A stretch of DNA of 34,877 nucleotides from Caulobacter sp. (GTDB lineage Bacteria > Pseudomonadota > Alphaproteobacteria > Caulobacterales > Caulobacteraceae), in assembly GCA_019636175.1 (NCBI GenBank), contig JAHBYC010000029.1, forward strand, positions 1 through 34,877. The letters are read 5' to 3'. How positions within the stretch are numbered: position 1 is the first letter of the stretch; each line of letters begins with the position of its first letter. Both the position numbers and the translations under genes were made by a program. Below, piece by piece: positions 22,699 through 31,480 of this stretch. A model generated the notes under the pieces. That model saw only the letters and a list, made by a program, of their open reading frames with translations, was not told the origin of the DNA and did no database searches.

Positions 22699-23517
22699 TT
22701 ATTCGGGCCGTCCCTGGCGATCAAGCCTCTCGGTCAGGGTGAGGAGATCGAGCCAGGCCTTCTTCTTGGCGGCCGGCTGGCGCAGCAGAAACGCCGGGTG
22801 GAGGGTGGGCAGGGCGGGCAGGTCGAGGGCGCCGTCGCTCGATTTCCATTCGAACCATCGGCCGCGCATCGACAGGATGCCCTCGTCCCGTTTCAGCACA
22901 GCCTTGGCCGAGGCGCCGCCGGCGAGCAGCAACATGCGCGGCTTCACCAGGGCGATGGCGCGCTCCAGGAACGGGGCGCAGACCGCCTGCTCGGCCGGGG
23001 TCGGGGTGCGGTTGCCGGGCGGTCGCCAGAAGACGGTGTTGGTGATGAACACCCGTCCCTCAAGTCCCGCCGCGGCCAGCATCCGGTCCAGCAGCTTGCC
23101 GGCCCGGCCGACGAAGGGCGCGCCCTGGACGTCTTCCTCTGCGCCGGGCGCCTCGCCGATGATCATCAGCGGCGCATCGGCCGCCCCGCGCGAGAACACC
23201 GCCTGGCGGGCGCCCTCGGTGCGCAGGGAGCAGCCCTCGAAACTGGCGATGGCTTCGGCCAGGGCCTCCAGGGTCTCCGCCGCCGCCGCCGCGGCCCGGG
23301 CCTGGGTCACGGCCTCGCCGATGTCGGGTCCCGCGGCGGCCCGGACCGTCCTGAGCGGCGTCGGGGCGGGGGCGGCCGGACGCACCTTGGCCTTCAGCCG
23401 TTCGGCCCCCTCGGCCAGACGATCGACGGCGTCGTCGCCGTACAGGGCGTCGATCCCCGCTTCGGCCCAGAAGGCGAGCAGGCTCTCGGCGGCGCGGCGA
23501 TCGAGGGCGGGAGTCAT
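22699..23517 (-). CDS. Uracil-DNA glycosylase, family 4-like, missing two iron-sulfur ligands
   Basis: This 272-residue enzyme removes uracil from DNA to begin base-excision repair. It has a poorly conserved N-terminal extension of about 80 residues, then GEAPGAEED (121-129), PFVGRAGKLLDRML, ITNTVFWRPPGNRTPTPAE, and HPAFLLR (240-246). These are family 4 / UdgA marks. Two usual cluster cysteines are replaced: Phe93 where the first Cys of CxxC sits, and Trp164 in the RPPxNR motif; Cys96 and Cys180 remain. A 4Fe-4S cluster is therefore unlikely. Related alphaproteobacterial forms with reduced cysteines are known to be active. It lies upstream of slt on the same strand. Confidence 0.87.
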   Translation of the reverse strand: MTPALDRRAAESLLAFWAEAGIDALYGDDAVDRLAEGAERLKAKVRPAAPAPTPLRTVRAAAGPDIGEAVTQARAAAAAAETLEALAEAIASFEGCSLRTEGARQAVFSRGAADAPLMIIGEAPGAEEDVQGAPFVGRAGKLLDRMLAAAGLEGRVFITNTVFWRPPGNRTPTPAEQAVCAPFLERAIALVKPRMLLLAGGASAKAVLKRDEGILSMRGRWFEWKSSDGALDLPALPTLHPAFLLRQPAAKKKAWLDLLTLTERLDRQGRPE

Positions 23518-23654
23518 CGGACCGTCAGAATAGGGGCGCGCGACGGCCCGGTCATCCCCCGAACTGTTTTCCTACGGAGCGGGCCGGAAGGGGCAGGAAT
23601 GGTCGGCAGAGGGCCTGATATTCGACCTGTGGGGCCGATCCTGCCCATTCGCCC

Positions 23655-23687
23655 TTGACCGCCCTTGCGTCTGCTTAAGATAAGCAG
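23655..23687 (+). promoter_or_regulatory. ETF-QO promoter with palindromic operator
   Basis: TTGACC at 23655-23660 is a good -35; TAAGAT at 23676-23681 is a plausible -10 with 15 bases between. Overlapping the -10 is a perfect inverted repeat CTGCTTAAGATAAGCAG (23671-23687; 7-bp arms, 3-base centre). Its position would block RNA polymerase if bound by a repressor. Start codon at 23715. Confidence 0.5.
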
Positions 23688-23714
23688 GGCAAGCAATCGA
23701 ACCGGGGACTGACC

Positions 23715-25397
23715 ATGAGCGACATCGACACCGCCGCCGAAGAGCGGGAAGCCATGGAGTACGACGTCGTCATCGTCGGCGGCGGGCCGGCCGGCCTGTC
23801 CGCGGCGATCCGGCTCAAGCAGATGGCCGCCGAGGCCGGAACCGAGGTCTCGGTCGCGGTGCTGGAAAAGGGTTCCGAGGTCGGCGCCCACATCCTCTCG
23901 GGCGCGGTGATCGATCCCAAGGCGCTCGACGAGCTGATCCCCGACTGGAAGGAACAGGGCGCGCCGCTGGAAACGCCGGTGACCAAGGACCGCTTCCTGG
24001 TGCTGGGTCCGCAGGGCGAGCTGGATCTGCCGATGTTCGCCATGCCGCCGTTCATGCACAATGACGGCTGCTACATCTCCTCCCTGGCCAACGTCTGCCG
24101 TTGGCTGGCGACCCAGGCCGAAAACCTCGGTGTCGAGATTTACCCAGGCTTCGCCGCCTCCCAGCTGGTCTGGCGCGAGGATGGTTCGGTCAAGGGCGTC
24201 ATCGTCGGCGTCGTCGGCATCGGCAAGGATGGCGAGAAGAAGGGCTCCTACGAGCCGGGCATGGAACTGCACGGCAAGTATGTGTTCATCGCCGAGGGCG
24301 TGCGCGGCTCGCTGGCCAAGCAGCTGATCGCCAAGTTCGACCTCGCCAAGGGCAAGAGCCCGCAGAAGTACGGCATCGGCATCAAGGAGCTGTGGCAGGT
24401 GCCGCCGGAGAATCACCAGCCGGGTCTGGCCCAGCACACCACCGGCTGGCCGCTGGACAACAGCACCGGCGGCGGCAGCTTCATGTACCACTTCGGGGAT
24501 AACTACGTGGCCATCGGCTACGTGGTGCACCTCAACTACAAGAACCCCTTCCTCTCGCCCTTCGACGAATTCCAGCAGTTCAAGCACCACCCGTCGGTCA
24601 AGCCGCATCTGGTCGGCGGCAAGCGCATCGCCTACGGGGCCCGCGCCATCACCGAGGGCGGCTACCAGTCGGTGCCCAGGCTGACCTTCCCGGGCGGCGT
24701 GCTGATCGGCTGCTCGGCCGGCTTCGTCAACGTGCCGCGCATCAAGGGCAGCCACAACGCCATGAAGACCGGCATGCTGGCCGCCGAGGAGGCCTTCAAG
24801 GCGCTGCAGGCCGGCCGCGAGGGCGACGAGCTGACCTCCTACCAGGACGCCTATGAGGGCAGCTGGGTGGCGAAGGAGCTGAAGCTGGTCCGCAACGCCA
24901 AGCCGCTGCTGTCCAGGCTCGGCACCCTGCTCGGCGGCGCGGTCGGCATGTTCGACATGTGGTGCAACCAGCTCTTCGGCTTCTCGCTCCTGGGCACCCT
25001 CAAGCACGGCAAGACCGATGCGGAGTCCACGGGCCTGGCCAAGGACTACAAGCAGAAGGTCTATCCCAAGCCGGACGGCGTGATCAGCTTCGACAAGCTG
25101 TCGTCGGTGTTCCTGTCGGCGACCAACCATGAGGAAGACCAGCCGGCGCACCTGAAGCTGAAGGACCCGTCGATCCCCATCGAGGTCAACCTGCCCAAAT
25201 ACGGCGAACCGGCCCGGCTCTACTGCCCGGCGGGGGTCTATGAGGTGCTGTACGACGACGCCGGAAACAATCCGAAGTTCCAGATCAACGCCCAGAACTG
25301 CGTCCACTGCAAAACCTGCGACATCAAGGATCCGTCGCAGAACATCGTCTGGACCACGCCCGAGGGCGGCGGCGGACCGAATTATCCGAACATGTAA
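23715..25397 (+). CDS. Electron transfer flavoprotein-ubiquinone oxidoreductase (ETF-QO)
   Basis: This 560-residue inner-membrane-associated flavoprotein passes electrons from ETF to ubiquinone, linking fatty-acid and amino-acid oxidation with the respiratory chain. An N-terminal FAD Rossmann motif is present (VVIVGGGPAGLSAAIRL), with a FAD/quinone-binding middle region (ARAITEGGYQSVP, CSAGFVNVPRIKGSHNAMKT). The C-terminal 4Fe-4S domain has Cys504, Cys529, Cys532 and Cys535 (QNCVHCKTCDIKDP). Length and motifs match ETFDH proteins of alphaproteobacteria. The GGGGA before ATG 23715 serves as ribosome site. etfAB are not in the window. A hairpin terminator follows the stop. Confidence 0.97.
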   Translation: MSDIDTAAEEREAMEYDVVIVGGGPAGLSAAIRLKQMAAEAGTEVSVAVLEKGSEVGAHILSGAVIDPKALDELIPDWKEQGAPLETPVTKDRFLVLGPQGELDLPMFAMPPFMHNDGCYISSLANVCRWLATQAENLGVEIYPGFAASQLVWREDGSVKGVIVGVVGIGKDGEKKGSYEPGMELHGKYVFIAEGVRGSLAKQLIAKFDLAKGKSPQKYGIGIKELWQVPPENHQPGLAQHTTGWPLDNSTGGGSFMYHFGDNYVAIGYVVHLNYKNPFLSPFDEFQQFKHHPSVKPHLVGGKRIAYGARAITEGGYQSVPRLTFPGGVLIGCSAGFVNVPRIKGSHNAMKTGMLAAEEAFKALQAGREGDELTSYQDAYEGSWVAKELKLVRNAKPLLSRLGTLLGGAVGMFDMWCNQLFGFSLLGTLKHGKTDAESTGLAKDYKQKVYPKPDGVISFDKLSSVFLSATNHEEDQPAHLKLKDPSIPIEVNLPKYGEPARLYCPAGVYEVLYDDAGNNPKFQINAQNCVHCKTCDIKDPSQNIVWTTPEGGGGPNYPNM

Positions 25398-25403
25398 CCG
25401 CGC

Positions 25404-25429
25404 TCGCCTCCGGGACTTCCCGGGGGCGA
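25404..25429 (+). terminator. Hairpin after ETF-QO gene
   Basis: TCGCCTCCGGG (25404-25414) pairs with CCCGGGGGCGA (25419-25429) around ACTT, with one wobble pair. No strong T run follows, so termination efficiency is uncertain. Confidence 0.6.
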
Positions 25430-25490
25430 CAATTCCCGTCCCGGCGTGAACCGCCTTGCTCCCGCCACCGATTGGGGCAAGTTAGGCGTC

Positions 25491-27215
25491 ATGAAGCGCC
25501 TTGCCCTTGTTTCCGCCGCCCTGTCGACCCTGCTGCTGGCGGCCTGCGCCACCACCGGGACCGGTTCCCCGGACGCCGCCAACGCCGGTCTGCGTCCCGC
25601 GCTCGATCCGGCCGCCGATGAGGACCGGTCCGGCTACGGCCTGTTCCTGGCCGGTCAGGCGGCCCAGGCCGATGGCCGCAACGAGGAGGCGGCGGCCTTC
25701 TTCGAGCGGGCCGAGGCGGCCGGCGCCGACGTCGAGACCCTCAAGCAGCGCACCTTCCAGACGGCCCTCTTCGCCGGAGACGTGACGCGCGCCGCCACCC
25801 TGGCGCCGCAGCAGGGCGAGGCCCCGCTGGTCGTGGTCCGGCTGGGCCAGCTGACCCAGGCGGTGGAAGACATCGTCGCCGGCGACGGCAAGACGGCCCG
25901 GGCCATCCTGGTCGACAGCAGCATCGGCTTTCCCTACCGCCAGGCCTCGGTGATGCTGGCCCCCTGGGCCGCCGCGGCGACCGGCGACATGGATGCGGCG
26001 GTCACCCGCCCCAGCCTGCGCGGCGACCGGCTGGTGGATGTCTTCGGCCTGCTCAACCAGGCCCTGCTGCTGGAGCGCTTCAAGCGCTATGACGAGGCCG
26101 AGACCGACTACAAGATCCTGATGTCCTATGGCGACGCCTCGGCCATCTTCGCCCCCGACTACGGGGCCTTCCTGGAACGGCGCCGGCGCGGGGCCGACGC
26201 CGTCGCCGTCTATGACAGCGCCCTGAAGGTGCGGCCGGGCGATCCGGGCCTGACCGCCGCCCGCGCCCGCGCCGCCGGCCGCCGCAAGCCGCCGGCCATG
26301 GTCACCATCCGCGAGGGCGCCGCCCGCACCCTGTTGATCCCGGCCTCGGCCATGGCGGCCGAGAAGCAGTTCGAAATGGCCCTGGCCTATCTGCGCCTCG
26401 CCCAGCGGCTGGACCCCGATCGTCCGGAGCTGTGGGTCGAGCTGGGCGATGTCTTCGCCGGGCTCGGCGACCCCGACAACGCCCGCGCCGCCTATCGCCG
26501 CGTGCCGGCCGGAACCCGGGAGTACGCCACGGCCCGCTCGCGGCTGGCCTGGTTGTTCCAGGCCGCCGGTGAGAAGGAACAGGCGCTGAAGCTGGCCGAG
26601 GAGGGCGCCGCCGACGGCGACCGGGACGCCCTGGTCACCTACGCCGACGTCCTGCGGGCCAATGAGCGCTATGCCGAGTCCGCCAGGGTGCTCGACCGGA
26701 TCATCGCCGCCGATGGCGACAAGGTCGACTGGCGGCTGCTGTACATGCGCGGCGCGGCGCTGGAGCGGGCCGGCGACTGGCCCCGGGCCGAGGCCGACAT
26801 GGTGGCGGCGCTGAAGCTGGCGCCGGACGAGCCGGAACTGCTCAACTATCTCGGCTACGCCTGGATCGATCGCGGCGAGCGGCTGGGCGAGGCCATGGCC
26901 ATGGTCCAGAAGGCGGTGGACGCCAATCCGCGCAGCGGCGCCATGGTCGACAGCCTGGGCTGGGCCTACTACCGCATGGGCGACTACCGCAACGCGGTGG
27001 AGAAGCTGGAAAAAGCGGTGCTGCTGGAGCCGGCCGATCCCGACATCAATGACCACCTGGGCGACGCCTACTGGCAGGTCGGCCGCAGGATCGAGGCCCG
27101 TTTCCAGTGGACCCGGGTGCTGCAACTGGAACCCGATGACAAGATCAAGGCGGCGGCCGAGGACAAGCTCGCCAGGGGTCTGACCGGGGTCAAGCCGGTC
27201 GTGGCCCAGCGCTGA
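25491..27215 (+). CDS. TPR-repeat lipoprotein
   Basis: This 574-residue protein is predicted to be exported as a lipoprotein: MKRLALVSAALSTLLLAAC with the lipobox LLAAC (Cys19). The start at ATG 25491 gives this signal; an earlier in-frame GTG would put 15 residues before it. The body is alpha-helical tetratricopeptide-like repeats, clearest at residues 310-540, for example AYLRLAQRLDPDRPELWVEL, DMVAALKLAPDEPELLNYLG, VQKAVDANPRSGAMVDSLGW and KAVLLEPADPDINDHLGDAY. TPR lipoproteins of this kind scaffold outer-membrane or periplasmic complexes. ispE begins ten bases after its stop and is probably cotranscribed. Binding partners cannot be read from the sequence. Confidence 0.9.
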   Translation: MKRLALVSAALSTLLLAACATTGTGSPDAANAGLRPALDPAADEDRSGYGLFLAGQAAQADGRNEEAAAFFERAEAAGADVETLKQRTFQTALFAGDVTRAATLAPQQGEAPLVVVRLGQLTQAVEDIVAGDGKTARAILVDSSIGFPYRQASVMLAPWAAAATGDMDAAVTRPSLRGDRLVDVFGLLNQALLLERFKRYDEAETDYKILMSYGDASAIFAPDYGAFLERRRRGADAVAVYDSALKVRPGDPGLTAARARAAGRRKPPAMVTIREGAARTLLIPASAMAAEKQFEMALAYLRLAQRLDPDRPELWVELGDVFAGLGDPDNARAAYRRVPAGTREYATARSRLAWLFQAAGEKEQALKLAEEGAADGDRDALVTYADVLRANERYAESARVLDRIIAADGDKVDWRLLYMRGAALERAGDWPRAEADMVAALKLAPDEPELLNYLGYAWIDRGERLGEAMAMVQKAVDANPRSGAMVDSLGWAYYRMGDYRNAVEKLEKAVLLEPADPDINDHLGDAYWQVGRRIEARFQWTRVLQLEPDDKIKAAAEDKLARGLTGVKPVVAQR

Positions 27216-27225
27216 CGGCCCGCCC

Positions 27226-28095
27226 GTGTCCCTGACCGCCTTCGCGCCGGCCAAGGTCAACCTGTATCTCCACGTCGGCCCGCCCGAGGCCAGCGGCTTC
27301 CATCCGGTCAGCAGCCTGATGGTGTTCGCCGACGTCGGCGACGTGGTGGCGGTGCAGCCGTCCGAGGCCCTGGACTTCGAGATCACCGGCCCGTTCGGCC
27401 TGGCCCTGTGGGACGACCCCAACAATCTGGTGATGCGCGCGGCTCACGACCTGATGCGTCATGTCGGCGGTCCCCAACCGCCGTTCCGCCTGATCCTCGA
27501 CAAGCAGCTTCCGGTGGCCGCCGGGCTGGGCGGGGGCTCGGCCGACGCCGGGGCGACCCTGAAACTGCTGCGCGACGCCCTGGGCCTGCCGGTCCAGGAC
27601 GAGGCCCTGACCGCCATCGCGGCCAGGATCGGCTCCGACGGGCCCGCCTGCCTCTGGGCCCGGCCGGTGATCGGCGAGGGCAGGGGAGACCGGCTCCATG
27701 CGTCGCCGGCCCTGCCGCCCGTCGACGCGGTGCTGGTCAACCCCGGCGTCGCCTCGCCGACGGGTCCGGTCTACGCCGCCTATGACGCCGCCGGCTGCCC
27801 GGGCGGCGCCGAGCGCCCCTGGCTGCCCGACGCCTTCGAGGACGTGGTCGAGGTCGCCGCGGTCCTGGCAGGCTGCCGCAATGATCTGGAGGCGCCCGCC
27901 GTCGCCCTGACGCCGATCATCGGCGAGGTTCTCGAGACCCTGCGCGACGAGCCCGAGACCCTGCTGGCCCGGATGAGCGGTTCGGGCGCGACCTGCTTCG
28001 CCCTCTGCGCCAGCGACATCGAGGCCGAGGGCCTGGCCGAGCGCCTGCAGTCGATGCGTCCCAAATGGTGGATCCGCCGCTGCCGACTGGGCTGA
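27226..28095 (+). CDS. ispE: 4-diphosphocytidyl-2-C-methyl-D-erythritol kinase (IspE)
   Basis: This 289-residue GHMP kinase phosphorylates CDP-methylerythritol in the MEP pathway for isoprenoid precursors. It begins FAPAKVNLYLHVG with Lys10, has the ATP-binding loop LPVAAGLGGGSADAG (95-109), and a catalytic Asp138 in IGSDGPACLW. The C-terminal VVEVAAVLAGCRNDLEAPAV and MSGSGATCFAL are also family marks. The start is a GTG at 27226, ten bases after the TPR gene; AAKVN-type N-termini of IspE agree with it. Length is normal. The MEP pathway supplies ubiquinone, which the nearby ETF-QO reduces, but that link is incidental. Confidence 0.94.
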   Translation: MSLTAFAPAKVNLYLHVGPPEASGFHPVSSLMVFADVGDVVAVQPSEALDFEITGPFGLALWDDPNNLVMRAAHDLMRHVGGPQPPFRLILDKQLPVAAGLGGGSADAGATLKLLRDALGLPVQDEALTAIAARIGSDGPACLWARPVIGEGRGDRLHASPALPPVDAVLVNPGVASPTGPVYAAYDAAGCPGGAERPWLPDAFEDVVEVAAVLAGCRNDLEAPAVALTPIIGEVLETLRDEPETLLARMSGSGATCFALCASDIEAEGLAERLQSMRPKWWIRRCRLG

Positions 28096-28110
28096 GGGCA
28101 GGTCCTCACC

Positions 28111-28155
28111 CATGGGGCCCGGCGCTCCGCGCAGCGCGCTACGGCCGGAATGACG
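28111..28155 (-). repeat. Dispersed palindromic repeat, copy A
   Basis: On the minus strand this reads CGTCATTCCGGCCGTAGCGC and continues to GGAGCGCCGGGCCCCAT. The copy at 34800-34844 matches in about 38 of the first 43 bases. It is a REP-like element of the TCATYCCGG...CCGGGNCCCA type, lying between ispE and the amtB terminator. Confidence 0.75.
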
Positions 28156-28170
28156 GGATTGCCCGACATC

Positions 28171-28199
28171 AAAAAGGGGACCCCTTTCGAGGTCCCCTT
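28171..28199 (-). terminator. Terminator of the glnK-amtB operon
   Basis: AAGGGGACC (28174-28182) pairs perfectly with GGTCCCCTT (28191-28199). On the minus strand the hairpin continues into TTTTT (28171-28175), giving a strong intrinsic terminator for amtB. Confidence 0.88.
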
Positions 28200-28259
28200 C
28201 GCTGACTCTGACCGGAAGGTTGTCGGACCCGCCCGGAGACGGGCCCGACGCTGTCCCGC

Positions 28260-29567
28260 TTACTCGTGCAGGCTTTCGCCGTGCAGGGCCATATCGAGGC
28301 CTTCGGTCTCGGCTTCATCCGACACCCGCAGCCCGGTGATGAACTTGATCACCAGCAGGATGATCGAGGTCATGACGCCGGTGAAGACGATGGTCGCGGC
28401 GACGCCGATGGCCTGGGTGACGATGCTGGCGCCTTCGCCGGCCGAGTTGATGGCCTTGTCGGCCAGCACGCCGGTCAGGAGGGCGCCGATGATGCCGGCC
28501 ACGCCGTGCACGCCGAAGGCGTCCAGGCTGTCGTCATAGCCCAGCAGGCGCTTGAGCCAGACCGAACCCAGGTAGGCGCCAACGCCGCCGGCGATGCCGA
28601 CGATCAGGGCTCCGGTCGGGTTGACGAAGCCGGCGGCCGGGGTGATCGCGACCAGACCGGCGACGGCGCCGGAGGCGAGACCCAGCATGCCGGGCTTCTT
28701 GCGCTGGAACCACTCGACAACCATCCAGGCCAGGGCCGCGGCGGCCGTGGCCACCTGGGTGTTGAGCATGGCGATACCGGCCAGACCGTTGGAGGCGACC
28801 GCCGAGCCGGCGTTGAAGCCGAACCAGCCGACCCACAGCAGCGAGGCGCCGATCATAGTGAAGACCAGGTTGTTCGGGGCCATGTTCTCGGCGCCGTAGC
28901 CTTTGCGCTTGCCGAGGAACAGGGCGCAGACCAGGCCGGCGACACCGGCGTTGATGTGAACCACCGTACCGCCGGCGAAGTCGAGCACGCCCTTGGAGGC
29001 CAGGATGCCGCCGCCCCAGACCATGTGGCAGAGAGGCGCGTAGACCAGGATCAGCCACAGGGCGGTGAACAGCAGCACCGCCGAGAACTTCATCCGTTCG
29101 GCATAGGCGCCGGCGATAAGGGCCGGGGTGATGATGGCGAAGGTCATCTGGAAGAAGACGAACACCGTCTCGGGGATGGTGCCCGACAGGCTGTCGAGGC
29201 CGACGCCCGCCAGCATCACCTTCTCAAGGCCGCCGACGAACTGGTTGCCGGCCTCATTGGGCAGGGCGGTGAAACAGAGCGAGTAGCCGATCACCATCCA
29301 CAGCACCGTCACCAGGGCGGTGATGGCGAAGGACTGGGCCACGGTGGCGATGACGTTCTTCTTGCGCACCATGCCGCCGTAGAAAAGCGCCAGGCCGGGA
29401 ATGGTCATCATCAGGACCAGCAGCGAGGAGGTCAGCATCCAGGCGGTGTCGCCCGTATCCAGCGTCGGCGCGGCGTCCTGTGCGAAGGCCGGGCTGGCGA
29501 GGGCCAGTCCGGCGACGGCGGTGGCGGCGGCAAGCCGTCCGAACCGCCCGAGAGTGTTGAATTTCAT
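28260..29567 (-). CDS. amtB: Ammonium transporter, AmtB family
   Basis: This 435-residue inner-membrane channel carries ammonium. It has a cleavable signal peptide (MKFNTLGRFGRLAAATAVAG..., cut near AFA-QD) and about eleven spans. The conduction-pore twin histidines are His204 (GGTVVHINAGVAGL) and His354 (DAFGVHGVAGIIGAL). The start has AGGGGAT about nine bases upstream. The P-II gene sits 26 bases upstream, the standard glnK-amtB arrangement: unmodified GlnK binds AmtB and closes the pore when nitrogen is plentiful. Family and function are secure. A sigma-54 promoter expected for nitrogen control was not found. Confidence 0.97.
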   Translation of the reverse strand: MKFNTLGRFGRLAAATAVAGLALASPAFAQDAAPTLDTGDTAWMLTSSLLVLMMTIPGLALFYGGMVRKKNVIATVAQSFAITALVTVLWMVIGYSLCFTALPNEAGNQFVGGLEKVMLAGVGLDSLSGTIPETVFVFFQMTFAIITPALIAGAYAERMKFSAVLLFTALWLILVYAPLCHMVWGGGILASKGVLDFAGGTVVHINAGVAGLVCALFLGKRKGYGAENMAPNNLVFTMIGASLLWVGWFGFNAGSAVASNGLAGIAMLNTQVATAAAALAWMVVEWFQRKKPGMLGLASGAVAGLVAITPAAGFVNPTGALIVGIAGGVGAYLGSVWLKRLLGYDDSLDAFGVHGVAGIIGALLTGVLADKAINSAGEGASIVTQAIGVAATIVFTGVMTSIILLVIKFITGLRVSDEAETEGLDMALHGESLHE

Positions 29568-29593
29568 TGTCGCTATCCCCTGTAAGCGATGGA

Positions 29594-30289
<696 letters not shown>

Positions 30290-30643
30290 ATGCGCTTTCC
30301 CATTCTTCTGACCGCCGCCGTCTCCGTCGCGGCCCTGTCCGCCGGCTCCGCCGCTTTCGCCCACGCCGGTCCTCCCGTCGATCAGCCCCCGTCGGCCGCG
30401 CCCGTGGACGCGACCACCGCGCCGCAAACCGTACCCGAGGGTACGATGAAGGATGACAGCATGGCTCAGCCGGTTATTCTGCCGGCGGATTCCCCGACGC
30501 CTGTTGATCAGGCCTACCTTCTGAAGGCGGGGGATCCGACGGTGACTTCCAATACGCCGGTGCCGGACACCCCTGCTGTTCGCGCCGAGTTTGGCGGTCC
30601 GGACTCGCACGGCGGACAACAGACCAAACCGGTCGGCAACTGA
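30290..30643 (+). CDS. Small secreted protein of unknown function (117 aa)
   Basis: A signal peptide MRFPILLTAAVSVAALSAGS... is cleaved near AFA-HA. The mature part of about 92 residues is rich in Pro, Thr, Ala and Asp (PPVDQPPSAAPVDATTAPQT), with low complexity and a hydrophilic end (GGPDSHGGQQTKPVGN). I do not recognise a family. It starts at ATG 30290; an in-frame upstream ATG at 30122 would bury the signal peptide. The fasciclin-domain gene begins 45 bases after it and shares the Pro/Ala-rich character; the two may be one transcription unit. The role is probably extracytoplasmic. Confidence 0.65.
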   Translation: MRFPILLTAAVSVAALSAGSAAFAHAGPPVDQPPSAAPVDATTAPQTVPEGTMKDDSMAQPVILPADSPTPVDQAYLLKAGDPTVTSNTPVPDTPAVRAEFGGPDSHGGQQTKPVGN

Positions 30644-30688
30644 TTTTCCCGTCCCCGCCGTTCCTCCCCAGACGACAAAGGATGATTT

Positions 30689-31384
30689 ATGACCAGACTC
30701 GCACTGCTCTCCGCCATGTCCGCCGCCGCCCTGATCGCGGCCGCCGGCCAGACCTGGGCGCAGGAAAAGCCGACCGTTCCGGCGACCCCGCCGGTGGCCG
30801 CCACGCCGCCCGGCGCGCCGGTTCCGCCGACTGACGCGGCGCCCACCCCCGCGCCCCAGGTCCCCGCGACCAAGGCCGCTCCCGCGCCGACGGCGCCGGT
30901 CGCCCAGGTCGTGGCCCAGGGCGACATCGTCGAGACGCTGCGCGGGTCTGGTCAGTTCACTGTCCTGATCAAGGCGCTGGACGCCACCAACCTGACCGCG
31001 GTGCTGAAAGGTCGTCAGGGTCTGACCCTGTTCGCTCCGACCGACGCCGCCTTCGCCGCCATGCCCAAGGCCGAGCTGGACAAGCTGATGGCCGATCCGG
31101 CGGCGCTGCAGGGCCTGCTGGCCCGTCACCTGGTCAACTCGTCGCTGGAGTCCAGCAAGGTCGAGGGCACGACCGGCGACGTGCAGACGGTCGGCGGCAG
31201 CACCCTGATGCTGGATGACCGCGGCGACAGCCTGATGGCCGGCGCCGCCACGGTGGTTCAGGCCGACATCCACGCGACCAACGGCATCGTCCATGTGATC
31301 GACAAGGTGCTGGTCCCCGGCGCCGAGAAGACCGTGGCCACGGCCCCCGCCGAGCCGACTGAAGAACCGGCCGCCATGCCCTGA
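30689..31384 (+). CDS. Exported fasciclin (FAS1)-domain protein
   Basis: This 231-residue protein has a signal peptide (MTRLALLSAMSAAALIAAAG..., cut near TWA-QE), a Pro/Ala/Thr-rich linker (about 25-72), and one FAS1 domain at about 73-212. The domain shows LTLFAPTDAAFAAMPKAELD (the FAPTDxAF motif), LLARHLVNSSLES, and ATNGIVHVIDKVLVP. FAS1 domains mediate adhesion or surface contacts; no enzyme activity is expected. AAAGGAT precedes the ATG by about nine bases. A strong terminator follows. The domain assignment is firm; the precise role is not shown. Confidence 0.94.
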   Translation: MTRLALLSAMSAAALIAAAGQTWAQEKPTVPATPPVAATPPGAPVPPTDAAPTPAPQVPATKAAPAPTAPVAQVVAQGDIVETLRGSGQFTVLIKALDATNLTAVLKGRQGLTLFAPTDAAFAAMPKAELDKLMADPAALQGLLARHLVNSSLESSKVEGTTGDVQTVGGSTLMLDDRGDSLMAGAATVVQADIHATNGIVHVIDKVLVPGAEKTVATAPAEPTEEPAAMP

Positions 31385-31428
31385 TCATACAGGCGAAAAG
31401 ACAGCGACCGGCTTCGCTTGAAGCCGGG

Positions 31429-31461
31429 GTCGGCGGGCCCTATGGTCCGCCGACTTTTTTT
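31429..31461 (+). terminator. Strong terminator between fasciclin gene and glyQ
   Basis: GTCGGCGGGCC (31429-31439) pairs with GGTCCGCCGAC (31444-31454) with one G-U wobble, followed by seven Ts (31455-31461). A second hairpin, CCGGCTTC/GAAGCCGG (31408-31427), abuts it. The glyQ ATG is only 20 bases beyond the T run, so it may also control glyQ. Confidence 0.88.
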
Positions 31462-31480
31462 GCGCCTGCGAACAACGAAG

